A DNA stretch of 38,798 bases from a virus. The stretch lies in the IMG/VR virus record IMGVR_UViG_3300047470_000125, positions 1-38,798 of that record; one strand, given 5' to 3'. Position numbers and translations under genes: made by a program. Every line of letters begins with the position of its first letter. Within the stretch, counting starts at the first letter, position 1. The notes under the pieces were generated by a model. It did no database searches, was not told the origin of the DNA, and was given only the letters and a program-made list of their open reading frames with translations. Below are positions 31,782-37,584 of this stretch, piece after piece.

Positions 31782-32427
31782 GCTTCAACCTCGCATCCTC
31801 CAGATGAAGCACTGCGGCTTCCTTGGCATCCATTTGCTCGAATCCAATCAGCGGTTGCGTTGTGCCGCCGAGAAGAACCTGTTTGGCGCGCGCCGGATTT
31901 CCGATGAGCACTGGTTGCGCCGATTCAAATCCGTTTTTGCTGTTCTGTGCTTCGGCAATCCCGATCAGCACTGGCGGATATGGCGGCGTTTCGTTGCGCA
32001 TCTTGTATCCGCGATACCGGTTCACGAATTCGTTTTTCAGGAACGGCATATCGCTTTCGTTCTTTCCGCCGATCTGGACCCATCCGCCCATGTCGAGAAT
32101 CACGCGATGAATGATCGGATCGTCGAAAACGACGCTCACATACGTTCCGCGCATCCGGATCGCAGCATCGACCTTCGACCAAGCGACCAATCCGGAATCC
32201 TGTGTCGATCCTTGCAGCATCTTCACGATGTCAGCCGGCTTCGGCATGAACTGACCGTTGTCCGGATTGACGCAGTGCTTGTTCAACGCATCGGCAACCG
32301 CCTTGAAATCGAACGGCTGCATTGCCTGGAGCCATACGCCAGCTGCAAAGCGTGAGAAGTCTTGCCGGTAGAAGGCGTACACGTCGCCAATCAAGGCGAT
32401 GAAGTTTTCGTTTTCAGATGGCTGCAT
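31771..32427 (-). CDS. DUF6475-like phage replication-module protein
   Basis: This encodes 218 residues. It resembles a phage family described as DUF6475: opening NFIALIGDVYAFYRQDFSRF, then LQAMQPFDFKAVADALNKH, GQFMPKPADIVKMLQGS, YVSVVFDDPIIHRVILDMGGW, FVNRYRGYKM, PPVLIG. In related phages it follows the O-like replication initiator, as here, and takes the place where P or a DnaC-like loader would be coded. A helicase-loading role is inference; no Walker motif is present. It overlaps the O-like gene by 14 bases. Confidence 0.7.
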   Translation of the reverse strand: MQPSENENFIALIGDVYAFYRQDFSRFAAGVWLQAMQPFDFKAVADALNKHCVNPDNGQFMPKPADIVKMLQGSTQDSGLVAWSKVDAAIRMRGTYVSVVFDDPIIHRVILDMGGWVQIGGKNESDMPFLKNEFVNRYRGYKMRNETPPYPPVLIGIAEAQNSKNGFESAQPVLIGNPARAKQVLLGGTTQPLIGFEQMDAKEAAVLHLEDARLKREA

Positions 32428-33328
32428 GGCGAAGTTCCTGTGCGAATTCCATAGCGATCTTTCGGTTTTGTCGTTCGAGTGCTTCTTGGCGATTCAGCGG
32501 AACGACTCCACCGCCACCACTACGAGCACCACCCTTGTCCAGCCATGCCGCATCGAATCCACCCCATCCCCGCGTGCAGCAAGTCCGCAGAGCCTGATCC
32601 ATCGTCATTCCAGCCTTTCCGGCTTCCAGCAAGACGCCTTCAAAGGACGTTGCTGTCGGAGCAAGGTTCTTTTTCTTGCGAAGCGAAAGCCAGTCTTCAG
32701 CAACCTTGTTGTCGACGCCCATCGATACGAGATGCGCTTGCGCATCGAAGCGCGGAGCGCGCGGTGTTTTATTCTTTGGTTCTTCTTTCTTCTCTTCTCT
32801 TCTCTTCTCTTCTCTAGCGTTACTTGTGACGCTCAGCGTTACGTCACGCGTTACGTCACCGTCGGCAGAAGATTCAGGAGAGGCAGCACGCGCAGCACGA
32901 AGCTTTTCGCGATAGCGGGCTTGGCGCTCAGCAGCGGTAGAACGGGCGTTGTCCTTAGCCGGGGCGTTGTTTTCAAGGAAGTTAGGCAGTTCGACGGTGC
33001 GCGCATCTTCGTTGTAGATCGCCCATCCAGCCTCCTGCATCGCCTCGCCAAAACCGGGGATACCAGCGGCCTGATCGATGGTGCGTAGAGTGCTGTTTTT
33101 CCAGATACCGTCATCCGTGTGCTCATTCGTTGCACACCAGACACGTAACAGTGCTGCGAGCGTTACGTCACGCGTTACGTCACACGTAACGATCTCGTTA
33201 AGGGAGCCGTTGAAGCCAGTCGACAAGCGTCGACCGACGTCAACAGACTCACCGATGATCTCGGCGATCATCAGCACTTTCGGGTGCGTGCACAGAGAGG
33301 CACGCATCTTGATCCAATCACCTGCCAT
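32414..33328 (-). CDS. O-like replication initiator
   Basis: This encodes 304 residues. The N-terminal ~115 residues (MAGDWIKMRASLCTHPKV, ALLRVWCATNEHTDDG, TLRTIDQAAGIPGFGEAMQ, GWAIYNEDARTVELPNF) are a winged-helix domain of the kind seen in phage O-like proteins. A Lys/Arg/Glu linker follows (NAREEKRREEKKEE), then a C-terminal domain (AEDWLSLRKKKNLAPTATSFEG, GWGGFDAAWL). The peptide DVTRDVTL occurs twice, ~108 codons apart, encoded by tandem 12-mers that may be origin iterons. AGGGG precedes the ATG. It would bind the origin and recruit host helicase. Confidence 0.75.
   Translation of the reverse strand: MAGDWIKMRASLCTHPKVLMIAEIIGESVDVGRRLSTGFNGSLNEIVTCDVTRDVTLAALLRVWCATNEHTDDGIWKNSTLRTIDQAAGIPGFGEAMQEAGWAIYNEDARTVELPNFLENNAPAKDNARSTAAERQARYREKLRAARAASPESSADGDVTRDVTLSVTSNAREEKRREEKKEEPKNKTPRAPRFDAQAHLVSMGVDNKVAEDWLSLRKKKNLAPTATSFEGVLLEAGKAGMTMDQALRTCCTRGWGGFDAAWLDKGGARSGGGGVVPLNRQEALERQNRKIAMEFAQELRHAAI
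32770..32860. other. Candidate replication origin inside the O-like gene
   Basis: Two adjacent 12-mers GCGTTACGTCAC lie at 32836-32847 and 32848-32859, with a degenerate copy at 32817-32830. Next to them 32771-32816 is an almost pure pyrimidine tract (purine on the coding strand) of CTCTT units. In the direction of O transcription the order is iterons, then purine/A-rich tract, as at lambda ori, which is also inside O. It is a candidate only. Confidence 0.45.
33160..33190. repeat. Second tandem 12-mer cluster in the O-like gene
   Basis: GCGTTACGTCAC occurs at 33160-33171 and 33172-33183, exactly adjacent, and the second merges into a palindrome GTTACGT-CAC-ACGTAAC at 33174-33190. It is the same unit as at 32836-32859, 324 bases away and in the same coding frame. 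These may be initiator-binding iterons. Confidence 0.6.
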
Positions 33329-33456
33329 GGGAACCCCTACCCGGCATTCGCCGTGAGTAGAACTAAAAAGTAGAAATAGAAGGCGCCTTTCGAAAGCGGC
33401 TTGTATTACGACTCACATCCCCGTGTACTGACTTCCGACCATACGGCCGTTCGTTT

Positions 33457-33651
33457 TTAGGCCCCGCCGTTCCCATTAAGGGACGCTTCAAATGCCACTA
33501 CCATCGGATGATTCACCCCAAATGCTGAGCGCAGGACGTGATAACCGACGTATTGCTGGATCGACACACCCATCCGAACCGCGTCCATAACCAGCTTTTC
33601 CATTTCTGGATAAGGCAGTTCGGCTGCGAGGTGGGATTTGACGACGTTCAT
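33457..33651 (-). CDS. Small hypothetical protein in the early leftward operon
   Basis: This encodes 64 residues: MNVVKSHLAAELPYPEMEKL, VMDAVRMGVSIQQYVGYHVL, then a C-terminal SLNGNGGA. The short strand followed by two helices recalls ribbon-helix-helix proteins, but the match is loose. The start overlaps the previous stop (ATGA). A 128-base gap without a convincing gene follows, before the O-like gene. It may be an early regulator. Confidence 0.55.
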   Translation of the reverse strand: MNVVKSHLAAELPYPEMEKLVMDAVRMGVSIQQYVGYHVLRSAFGVNHPMVVAFEASLNGNGGA

Positions 33652-33869
33652 GCGACGACTTGCGCCCCGTTTTGGGCCGCTGCGACACTGACGGCAACCA
33701 GATTTGCCGGCAAAGTGCCTACAGTGCCAAAGAGAAACAGCTTGAGGATTCGAGCAACAGCAGCCGAATCGCTATCGATGCCATGCAGAGCCTTGTAAGC
33801 CTGCATGCCCTCGTACACCGGGTCTTCAACGCGTGTCTTGATTTCGTTGCGGAATGCAGCTCGGGACAT
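33648..33869 (-). CDS. Small early protein, RHH-like N-terminus
   Basis: This encodes 73 residues. The start has a near-perfect AAAGGAGG. The N-terminus (SRAAFRNEIKTRVEDPVYEGM) and the helix QAYKALHGIDSDSAAVARIL resemble a ribbon-helix-helix DNA-binding protein; the C-terminus is hydrophobic and Ala-rich (LANLVAVS-like). It follows the Cro gene in the early operon, where CII-like activators lie in lambda, but it does not look like CII. Function is unknown. Confidence 0.55.
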   Translation of the reverse strand: MSRAAFRNEIKTRVEDPVYEGMQAYKALHGIDSDSAAVARILKLFLFGTVGTLPANLVAVSVAAAQNGAQVVA

Positions 33870-33926
33870 TGCTTAACCTCCTTTCGTTAAAAGAAAAACA
33901 ACATGAAAATCAATCGGGAACGCGGT

Positions 33927-34166
33927 TCATGCAGCCTGCTCAATCACCGGCCGAAGTTCCGGCCAGATATCAACCCAGTCATCCGGGCGCAAGTCTTGGC
34001 GCGTTACACCGCCGCCAGTCGCCTCTTCGATCTGCACGCAGCGCTTGGGCGAAATAGCGGTCGTTCCCGTGCTCATCTGCGAGAGATGCGACAGAGACAC
34101 GCCGATAGAAGCGGCGAGCCGGCTGGCGTTTCCACGCTCGCTTTTGATGAAGGTCAGAAGGTCCAC
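33927..34166 (-). CDS. Cro/YdaS-type transcription regulator
   Basis: This encodes 79 residues from GTG, first gene of the leftward early operon. It has a helix-turn-helix (GNASRLAASIGVSLSHLSQMSTG) followed by AISPKRCVQIEEATGGGVTRQDLRPDDW, the signature of the Cro-like YdaS group, ending in ELRPVIEQAA. By position it is the Cro counterpart, turning down the repressor and early promoters in lytic growth. Its promoter carries a dyad operator (34206-34226). The GTG start lacks a strong ribosome binding site. Confidence 0.85.
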   Translation of the reverse strand: MDLLTFIKSERGNASRLAASIGVSLSHLSQMSTGTTAISPKRCVQIEEATGGGVTRQDLRPDDWVDIWPELRPVIEQAA

Positions 34167-34202
34167 TGTTTCTCACTCTGTAAAAGTTTTGACTGTGGCT
34201 CC

Positions 34203-34231
34203 AGTTTAGCGTGCGTTAAACGCTAAGTCAA
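34203..34231 (-). promoter_or_regulatory. Leftward early promoter (PR-like)
   Basis: On the minus strand TTGACT (-35, 34231-34226), a 17-base spacer and TAAACT (-10, 34208-34203) form a near-consensus sigma-70 promoter firing towards cro and the replication genes. The operator dyad occupies the spacer and touches both hexamers, so a bound repressor would block it. Confidence 0.8.
34206..34226. promoter_or_regulatory. Repressor operator (21-bp dyad)
   Basis: TTAGCGT, seven bases, then ACGCTAA forms a perfect inverted repeat with seven-base arms. Related half-sites occur as ACACTAA at 34251-34257 and TTAGTGT at 34934-34940, inside the other promoters of the control region, consistent with one regulator reading all three. 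Confidence 0.7.
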
Positions 34232-34250
34232 GTGATTACTAATTTATAAA
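34222..34250 (+). promoter_or_regulatory. Weak repressor-maintenance promoter candidate (PRM-like)
   Basis: A -10 TATAAA at 34245-34250 has only a poor -35 (GCTAAG), right beside the operator. A start near 34257 would leave a leader of about ten bases with no ribosome binding site before the repressor ATG, similar to the nearly leaderless, activated PRM of lambda. Confidence 0.4.
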
Positions 34251-34266
34251 ACACTAAACTGCGATC

Positions 34267-34713
34267 ATGGACATCCAAGACATTCGCCGCGCCAACCTGG
34301 CACGCTGGCTAGAGACGCATTCGGTCCCGCCGAAGGAAAAGAGCCTGTTTTCGCAGCTAAAAGGGACGGGTTCGTTTGGTGAGCGCGTGGCGCGTCGCTT
34401 AGAGAAAGATTACGGAATGGGTGTTGGATTTCTGGATTCGCACGAAGCCCCCAATTCATCGAACAGAGGCCAGAATCCCGTTCTTTCCTCCGAAGCGGAA
34501 CGGCTGATTCAGTGCGTCACTCGTCTGGACAAGGGCGGTAAGGAAGCACGCAAAACGTTTGCTTACACTCTTGGCATTTTGGAAATTGTCGAAAGATTGG
34601 GATTGGTAGATGATTCCGACGTGGTGGCCGAGCTGGCAGAACAAGAGCAGCTCTTGGCACTCCACGCCGAGCCATCTAGGGTCTTAAAACATGCCCCCCG
34701 CAAGCACAAATGA
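34267..34713 (+). CDS. CI-like repressor without a peptidase domain
   Basis: This encodes 148 residues. The N-terminal ~60 residues (IRRANLARWLETHSVPPKE, FSQLKGTGSFGERVARRLEKDYGMGVGFLD) are the helix-turn-helix of Burkholderiales phage repressors. The second half is helical and acidic, with no S24/LexA-type peptidase serine-lysine dyad and no Ala-Gly cleavage site that I can see. It is divergently transcribed from cro over the operator. It should maintain lysogeny; without self-cleavage, induction needs another route. It is shorter than typical CI (~230). No ribosome binding site before its ATG. Confidence 0.8.
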   Translation: MDIQDIRRANLARWLETHSVPPKEKSLFSQLKGTGSFGERVARRLEKDYGMGVGFLDSHEAPNSSNRGQNPVLSSEAERLIQCVTRLDKGGKEARKTFAYTLGILEIVERLGLVDDSDVVAELAEQEQLLALHAEPSRVLKHAPRKHK

Positions 34714-34867
34714 AAAAACCATCGTCAGCATGGATCTTTACCGGCAGCGCCGATCGGCCACCGCCGCGCCTAAACTGCAACCACCTGAGTCGGCCGATGA
34801 AGCGCTAAGCGAAATCGCCAGATACCTTCTAATGGCCGTCCGCGTCATCACGTCACGGCATCACTAA
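34691..34867 (+). CDS. Small hypothetical protein after the repressor
   Basis: This encodes 58 residues, overlapping the repressor's 3' end by 23 bases. Sequence: MPPASTNEKTIVSMDLYRQRRS, then ADEALSEIARYLLMAVRVIT. A second ATG lies at the M of SMDLYRQ. The C-terminal helix is amphipathic. It ends eight bases before a strong terminator, so it is the last gene of the repressor transcript. It may act with the repressor, but no family is known to me. Confidence 0.55.
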   Translation: MPPASTNEKTIVSMDLYRQRRSATAAPKLQPPESADEALSEIARYLLMAVRVITSRHH

Positions 34868-34874
34868 ATTCCCC

Positions 34875-34899
34875 TCCCCGATTCGTCGGGGATTTTTTT
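34875..34899 (+). terminator. Strong intrinsic terminator after the repressor operon
   Basis: TCCCCGA, a TTCG tetraloop and TCGGGGA form a perfect seven-pair stem followed by seven T (34893-34899). It ends the repressor transcript and insulates the rightward promoter that starts about 25 bases later. Confidence 0.95.
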
Positions 34900-34921
34900 C
34901 GCCAAAAAGTTTAGTTTTCGC

Positions 34922-34950
34922 TTGACACCGGGTTTAGTGTTTTCTACACT
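34922..34950 (+). promoter_or_regulatory. Rightward early promoter (PL-like) with operator half-site
   Basis: TTGACA (34922-34927), a 17-base spacer and TACACT (34945-34950) make a strong sigma-70 promoter. TTTAGTGT in the spacer and an AGTGT-N5-ACACT dyad over the -10 resemble the operator at 34206-34226, so the same repressor probably controls it. It drives the recombination/integration operon. Confidence 0.85.
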
Positions 34951-34956
34951 GCGTAC

Positions 34957-35144
34957 ATGCACTGAAACAAACAACAGCGCATCGGATAGCCGGCCAACGT
35001 GAGGTCGGAATGTCTAGCCAGAACTGCAATCTGGCCGACCGGTAGACCTGGCGAAATCTGAGCCAGCGACGCGACAGAGCCGATGAGTCTTACTAGTGCC
35101 TTCTGCATAGCGACAGAGAGCACCACTAAGACGAGGAGACTGAA
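34957..35144 (+). ncRNA. Structured 5' leader of the rightward early transcript
   Basis: About 188 bases separate the predicted transcription start from the first gene. Two stem-loops are visible: GGTCGG (35003-35008) with CCGACC (35035-35040), enclosing CCAGA/TCTGG (35018-35022 with 35030-35034); and CTGGC (35048-35052) with GCCAG (35062-35066). Only very short frames lie here. It may be an antitermination leader like the put RNAs of HK022, or a simple stabilising leader. Confidence 0.4.
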
Positions 35145-35285
35145 ATGTCAGCGCTTGCAGAGGATCTCATTGAGCTAAAGCGTCTTGCCGAAGGTGGCAT
35201 GGGCGCTTTGACCGAAAAACTGTTGCACGAAGTGGCCGCGCGAATCATCGCGGCTGGCCTGCGGAACGAGAAAGAGGGGTGTTGA
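35145..35285 (+). CDS. First small gene of the rightward early operon
   Basis: This encodes 46 residues: MSALAEDLIELKRLAEGGMG, ALTEKLLHEVAARIIAAGL, ending in EKEGC. GAGGAG lies seven bases before the ATG. It is helical and neutral; it lacks the Arg-rich motif of N-type antiterminators, although it has N's position. No family is recognised. Confidence 0.6.
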   Translation: MSALAEDLIELKRLAEGGMGALTEKLLHEVAARIIAAGLRNEKEGC

Positions 35286-35286
35286 T

Positions 35287-35445
35287 ATGTGGGGGCTTTT
35301 CACTGTCGGGCTAATCGCTGCATGGCTTACGCACATCATCGATTGCTTTGTCACTCACGCATACGGACTGCTTCTTGCCGGCGCGATCTTCTTCCCTGTT
35401 GGGATCGTGCACGGTATCGGCGTCTGGTTTGGGGCATGGTCATGA
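35287..35445 (+). CDS. Small membrane protein, paralogue of 37427-37582
   Basis: This encodes 52 residues with two hydrophobic segments: WGLFTVGLIAAWLTHIIDCF, and GLLLAGAIFFPVGIVHGIGVWFG. It shares the pattern AAWxTHIxDCxxTHxxGLLxAGAxxFPxGIxHGxGVWFGxW with the protein at 37427, including conserved His, Asp and Cys at the membrane edges. The DNA has diverged, mostly at silent sites, so both copies seem to be selected. The stop overlaps the next start (ATGA). It is probably an early inner-membrane protein; the function is unknown. Confidence 0.7.
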   Translation: MWGLFTVGLIAAWLTHIIDCFVTHAYGLLLAGAIFFPVGIVHGIGVWFGAWS

Positions 35446-35783
35446 ACGTCACCCCTATCGGCGTCACGCAAGTAGGCGAATGGCTCTACGACAAAGAGAT
35501 TGCCGAACTTGACCCGCAAGACTCACGCGACGAGCTGATCGCGTCAATCAAAGACGAGATGGTCGCCAAGCGCAAGGCAGCGATGAGCGACGACGACATC
35601 CAGGCAGCGCTCGAGAACTGCACGGTACGCATGGCCGGAATCGTTCGAGACGCAATGCAGCGCAAGGATAAAAGCCTGTCGCTCGCATCTCTCGAAATCA
35701 TGTTCGATTCTTGGCTGGAATACGACGCTGAGATCGAGGCTATCAAGTCGGTCGAGAACTTGGAACGGGAGATGAAGAAATGA
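35442..35783 (+). CDS. Hypothetical helical early protein
   Basis: This encodes 113 residues from the ATG overlapping the previous stop; the longer upstream frame is a shadow of the membrane-protein gene. Sequence: MNVTPIGVTQVGEWLYDKEI, DELIASIKDEMVAKRKAAMS, DDIQAALENCTVRMAG, SLASLEIMFDSWLEYDAEIEAI, ending in a charged NLEREMKK. It is acidic and helical. No motif is known to me. It ends with an ATGA overlap into the next membrane protein. Confidence 0.65.
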   Translation: MNVTPIGVTQVGEWLYDKEIAELDPQDSRDELIASIKDEMVAKRKAAMSDDDIQAALENCTVRMAGIVRDAMQRKDKSLSLASLEIMFDSWLEYDAEIEAIKSVENLEREMKK

Positions 35784-35884
35784 GCGCTTTCGAGTTCGTT
35801 TTCGTGTGGGCGGCCTGCTGCCTTCTGGTTGCAATCTTTATGCGAGGAGCGTTCTTTGAAGATCGTAACCGAGCAGGACATTAA
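35780..35884 (+). CDS. Very small membrane protein (34 residues)
   Basis: The peptide MSAFEFVFVWAACCLLVAIF is one transmembrane segment followed by a charged FFEDRNRAGH tail. The start overlaps the previous stop (ATGA), and its end overlaps the next gene. One of several single-span proteins in this operon. Confidence 0.55.
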   Translation: MSAFEFVFVWAACCLLVAIFMRGAFFEDRNRAGH

Positions 35885-35993
35885 CCGGGCCGTCGCAATG
35901 AGCGACTTGTTTCGAGGGATCGTATGTGCAGCAGCAGCCGGAGGCGCTCTTGGCGCGTGGCTGTGGTTCTGTCTTGGTATTGGCGTGGGGTGA
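35856..35993 (+). CDS. Small membrane protein from a TTG start (45 residues)
   Basis: A TTG seven bases after GAGGAG gives MKIVTEQDINRAVAMSDLF followed by one transmembrane segment (GIVCAAAAGGALGAWLWFCLGI). It overlaps the 34-residue gene by 29 bases in another frame. Without the TTG start only a short peptide from the internal ATG would remain. The GAGGAG site and spacing support TTG. Confidence 0.5.
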   Translation: MKIVTEQDINRAVAMSDLFRGIVCAAAAGGALGAWLWFCLGIGVG

Positions 35994-35996
35994 AGC

Positions 35997-36122
35997 ATGA
36001 AAGAACTTTTGAAGCTTTGGGCCGCTATCTGGGTGCTTGGGTTTGCCTACCTGATGGCGTGCGGTGTGCTGGATAGCGTGGCAGAGCGGGCGCAGCAATG
36101 TAGTTGGGTGCACTGCTCGTAG
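35997..36122 (+). CDS. Small membrane protein (41 residues)
   Basis: The peptide opens MKELLKLWAAIWVLGFAYLM, one transmembrane segment with a basic N-terminus, then a short polar tail with three cysteines in all. Upstream GGGG precedes the ATG by about eight bases. It belongs to the run of small membrane proteins in this operon. Confidence 0.55.
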   Translation: MKELLKLWAAIWVLGFAYLMACGVLDSVAERAQQCSWVHCS

Positions 36123-36210
36123 AGGATAAGCAGGACGTTTGCAGTTGCGAATTGATAACCAGTTCTCAGCGACAAGCGCCTTGCGAGCGTAGTAGTCCTT
36201 CGGAGGGAAT

Positions 36211-36402
36211 ATGGACGACGACGACGCCATGCAACAAGCATGGGAGCAGGAATTAGAAGAATTCCTTGAATGGCAAGAAACATTTGGAGCGAGAAATGAA
36301 GGTATATCAAGCAATTGCCGCCGTGCAGGCGCAGATGTCACGCGAAGGAATCAGCAAGGATCGCAAGAATCAGCAACAGGGTTATCAGTTCCGTGGGATT
36401 GA
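36211..36402 (+). CDS. Small acidic protein overlapping the ERF gene (uncertain)
   Basis: This encodes 63 residues with GGAGGG four bases before the ATG. The first ~28 residues (MDDDDAMQQAWEQELEEFLE) look like a real acidic helix. The last 35 lie inside the ERF gene in another frame and look like a shadow. Either the gene is real with a 107-base overlap, or its early part only couples translation to ERF. The 88 bases before it hold no gene. Confidence 0.4.
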   Translation: MDDDDAMQQAWEQELEEFLEWQETFGARNEGISSNCRRAGADVTRRNQQGSQESATGLSVPWD

Positions 36403-36916
36403 TGACCTGTACAACGCGCTTGCACCTGCTCTGTCGTCAAACGGGCTCGTGATCCTTCCGCGCATGGTCAAGCGTGAATCTGTCGAGCGCCAGTCAGCAA
36501 AGGGTGGAGCGCTGTTCTATGTGACCGTGGAAGCGGAATTCGATTTCGTCGCGGCCGAAGACGGCAGCAAGCACACCGTGAGGACATTCGGTGAAGCGAT
36601 GGACAGTGCAGACAAGGCCACCAACAAGGCAATGAGCGCGGCTTACAAGTACGCCGCCATGCAGGCGTTCTGTATCCCGACCGAAGGCGACAACGACGCG
36701 GATTCGACGACGCACGAAATAATTCCGAAGGGATTGGCCGCGCCACTGCTCAAGAAGCATGTCGAAGCGATCGCCAACGCAGCGGACATGGAAACCTTGA
36801 AGACGGTCTATAGCACCGCCTACAAGGCCGCGCATGCCGTTCGCGATGCGGTAGCGGAGGAAGTTCTGGCGGAAGCGAAGGATGCCCGCAAGATCGAACT
36901 GGAGGTTCCAGCATGA
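36296..36916 (+). CDS. erf: ERF-family single-strand annealing protein
   Basis: This encodes 206 residues from the ATG after GGAG (the frame extends 30 bases upstream). ERF features: VYQAIAAVQAQMSREGISKD, YQFRGIDDLYNALAPALSSNGLVILP, FYVTVEAEFDFV, then GEAMDSADKATNKAMSAAYKYA and FCIPTEGDNDAD, the conserved end of the domain. The C-terminal ~60 residues are a helical tail. ERF proteins anneal complementary single strands, supporting circularisation and recombination. It is followed by a Gp157-family gene, a usual pairing. Confidence 0.92.
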   Translation: MKVYQAIAAVQAQMSREGISKDRKNQQQGYQFRGIDDLYNALAPALSSNGLVILPRMVKRESVERQSAKGGALFYVTVEAEFDFVAAEDGSKHTVRTFGEAMDSADKATNKAMSAAYKYAAMQAFCIPTEGDNDADSTTHEIIPKGLAAPLLKKHVEAIANAADMETLKTVYSTAYKAAHAVRDAVAEEVLAEAKDARKIELEVPA

Positions 36917-37416
36917 GCAACCTGACGCTTTATCAGATCGCGGGCGAGTACCGCGCAGCGGCCGACAAGCTGGCCGAACTGGATCTTGATCCCGTGACGC
37001 TGGCCGACACCTTGGAATCGCTCGGCGGCGATCTTGAGGAAAAGAGCAAAAACACGGCTTTCGTCGTTCGCAACCTGGAAGCGGCTGCCGATCAGATCGA
37101 CGCAGCAGTCGAGGAAATGGGCCGGCGTGCTGCAGCGCTAAGGAAGAACGCAGACCGTGTGCGCGAATACATCATGTCCAACATGATTTTCGCTGGCGTG
37201 AAGAAGCTGGAAACGCCCTACTTCGTGATTACCGTTCGGGATAACCCGCCGAAGGTCGTTGTGACAGACGAGCAGACGATCCCGCCTCAGTTCTTCGTTG
37301 CCCCGCCTCCGCCTCCGGCCAAGTTGGACAAGAAGGCAATAGCGGCAGCGCTGAAGGGTGGCGAACAAGTGCCAGGCGCGCACCTTGAGCGCGGACAGTC
37401 GGTGCAGATCAAATAA
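36913..37416 (+). CDS. Siphovirus Gp157-family protein
   Basis: This encodes 167 residues, ATGA-coupled to ERF. The N-terminal ~90 residues are a coiled coil (YRAAADKLAELDLDPVTLAD, LEEKSKNTAFVVRNLEAAADQ), then YIMSNMIFAGVKKLETPYF and FVITVRDNPPKVVV, the Gp157 pattern, and a Pro run (VAPPPPPAKLD) with KKAIAAALKGGEQVPGA at the end. The family is common beside ERF or RecT genes; a link to phage resistance has been suggested in streptococci. It likely acts in early DNA transactions. Family match is good. Confidence 0.88.
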   Translation: MSNLTLYQIAGEYRAAADKLAELDLDPVTLADTLESLGGDLEEKSKNTAFVVRNLEAAADQIDAAVEEMGRRAAALRKNADRVREYIMSNMIFAGVKKLETPYFVITVRDNPPKVVVTDEQTIPPQFFVAPPPPPAKLDKKAIAAALKGGEQVPGAHLERGQSVQIK

Positions 37417-37426
37417 CGGAGAGAGC

Positions 37427-37582
37427 ATGCCTCTTATCGCATTGGCAGTTGTCGCGGCGTGGTTCACGCACATCGTTGACTGCCTCATTACCCATTCGTG
37501 GGGCTTGCTGATCGCCGGAGCGCTGCTCTTCCCGATTGGGATTATTCACGGATTTGGCGTCTGGTTCGGATTTTGGGCGTAG
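37427..37582 (+). CDS. Small membrane protein, paralogue of 35287-35445
   Basis: This encodes 51 residues: MPLIALAVVAAWFTHIVDCL, then GLLIAGALLFPIGIIHGFGVWFG. It is the second copy of the family described at 35287, differing mainly by conservative changes and with strongly diverged DNA. GGAGAGAGC stands before the ATG. Two hydrophobic segments place it in the inner membrane with a His/Asp/Cys cluster between them. Function is unknown. Confidence 0.7.
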   Translation: MPLIALAVVAAWFTHIVDCLITHSWGLLIAGALLFPIGIIHGFGVWFGFWA

Positions 37583-37584
37583 CG

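Noticed and set aside
32836-33183. Repeated 12-mers considered as a CRISPR array
   Set aside because: Units are adjacent without spacers and lie within a coding frame; no cas-like gene is present.
33329-33456. Possible 17-residue gene in the gap before the O-like gene
   Set aside because: A GTG frame exists, but it lacks a clear ribosome site and a domain; the gap is better left as untranslated sequence.
35145-35285. Considered as an N-type antiterminator because it is the first gene of the operon
   Set aside because: The peptide has no Arg-rich motif and no boxA/boxB pair was recognised in the leader.
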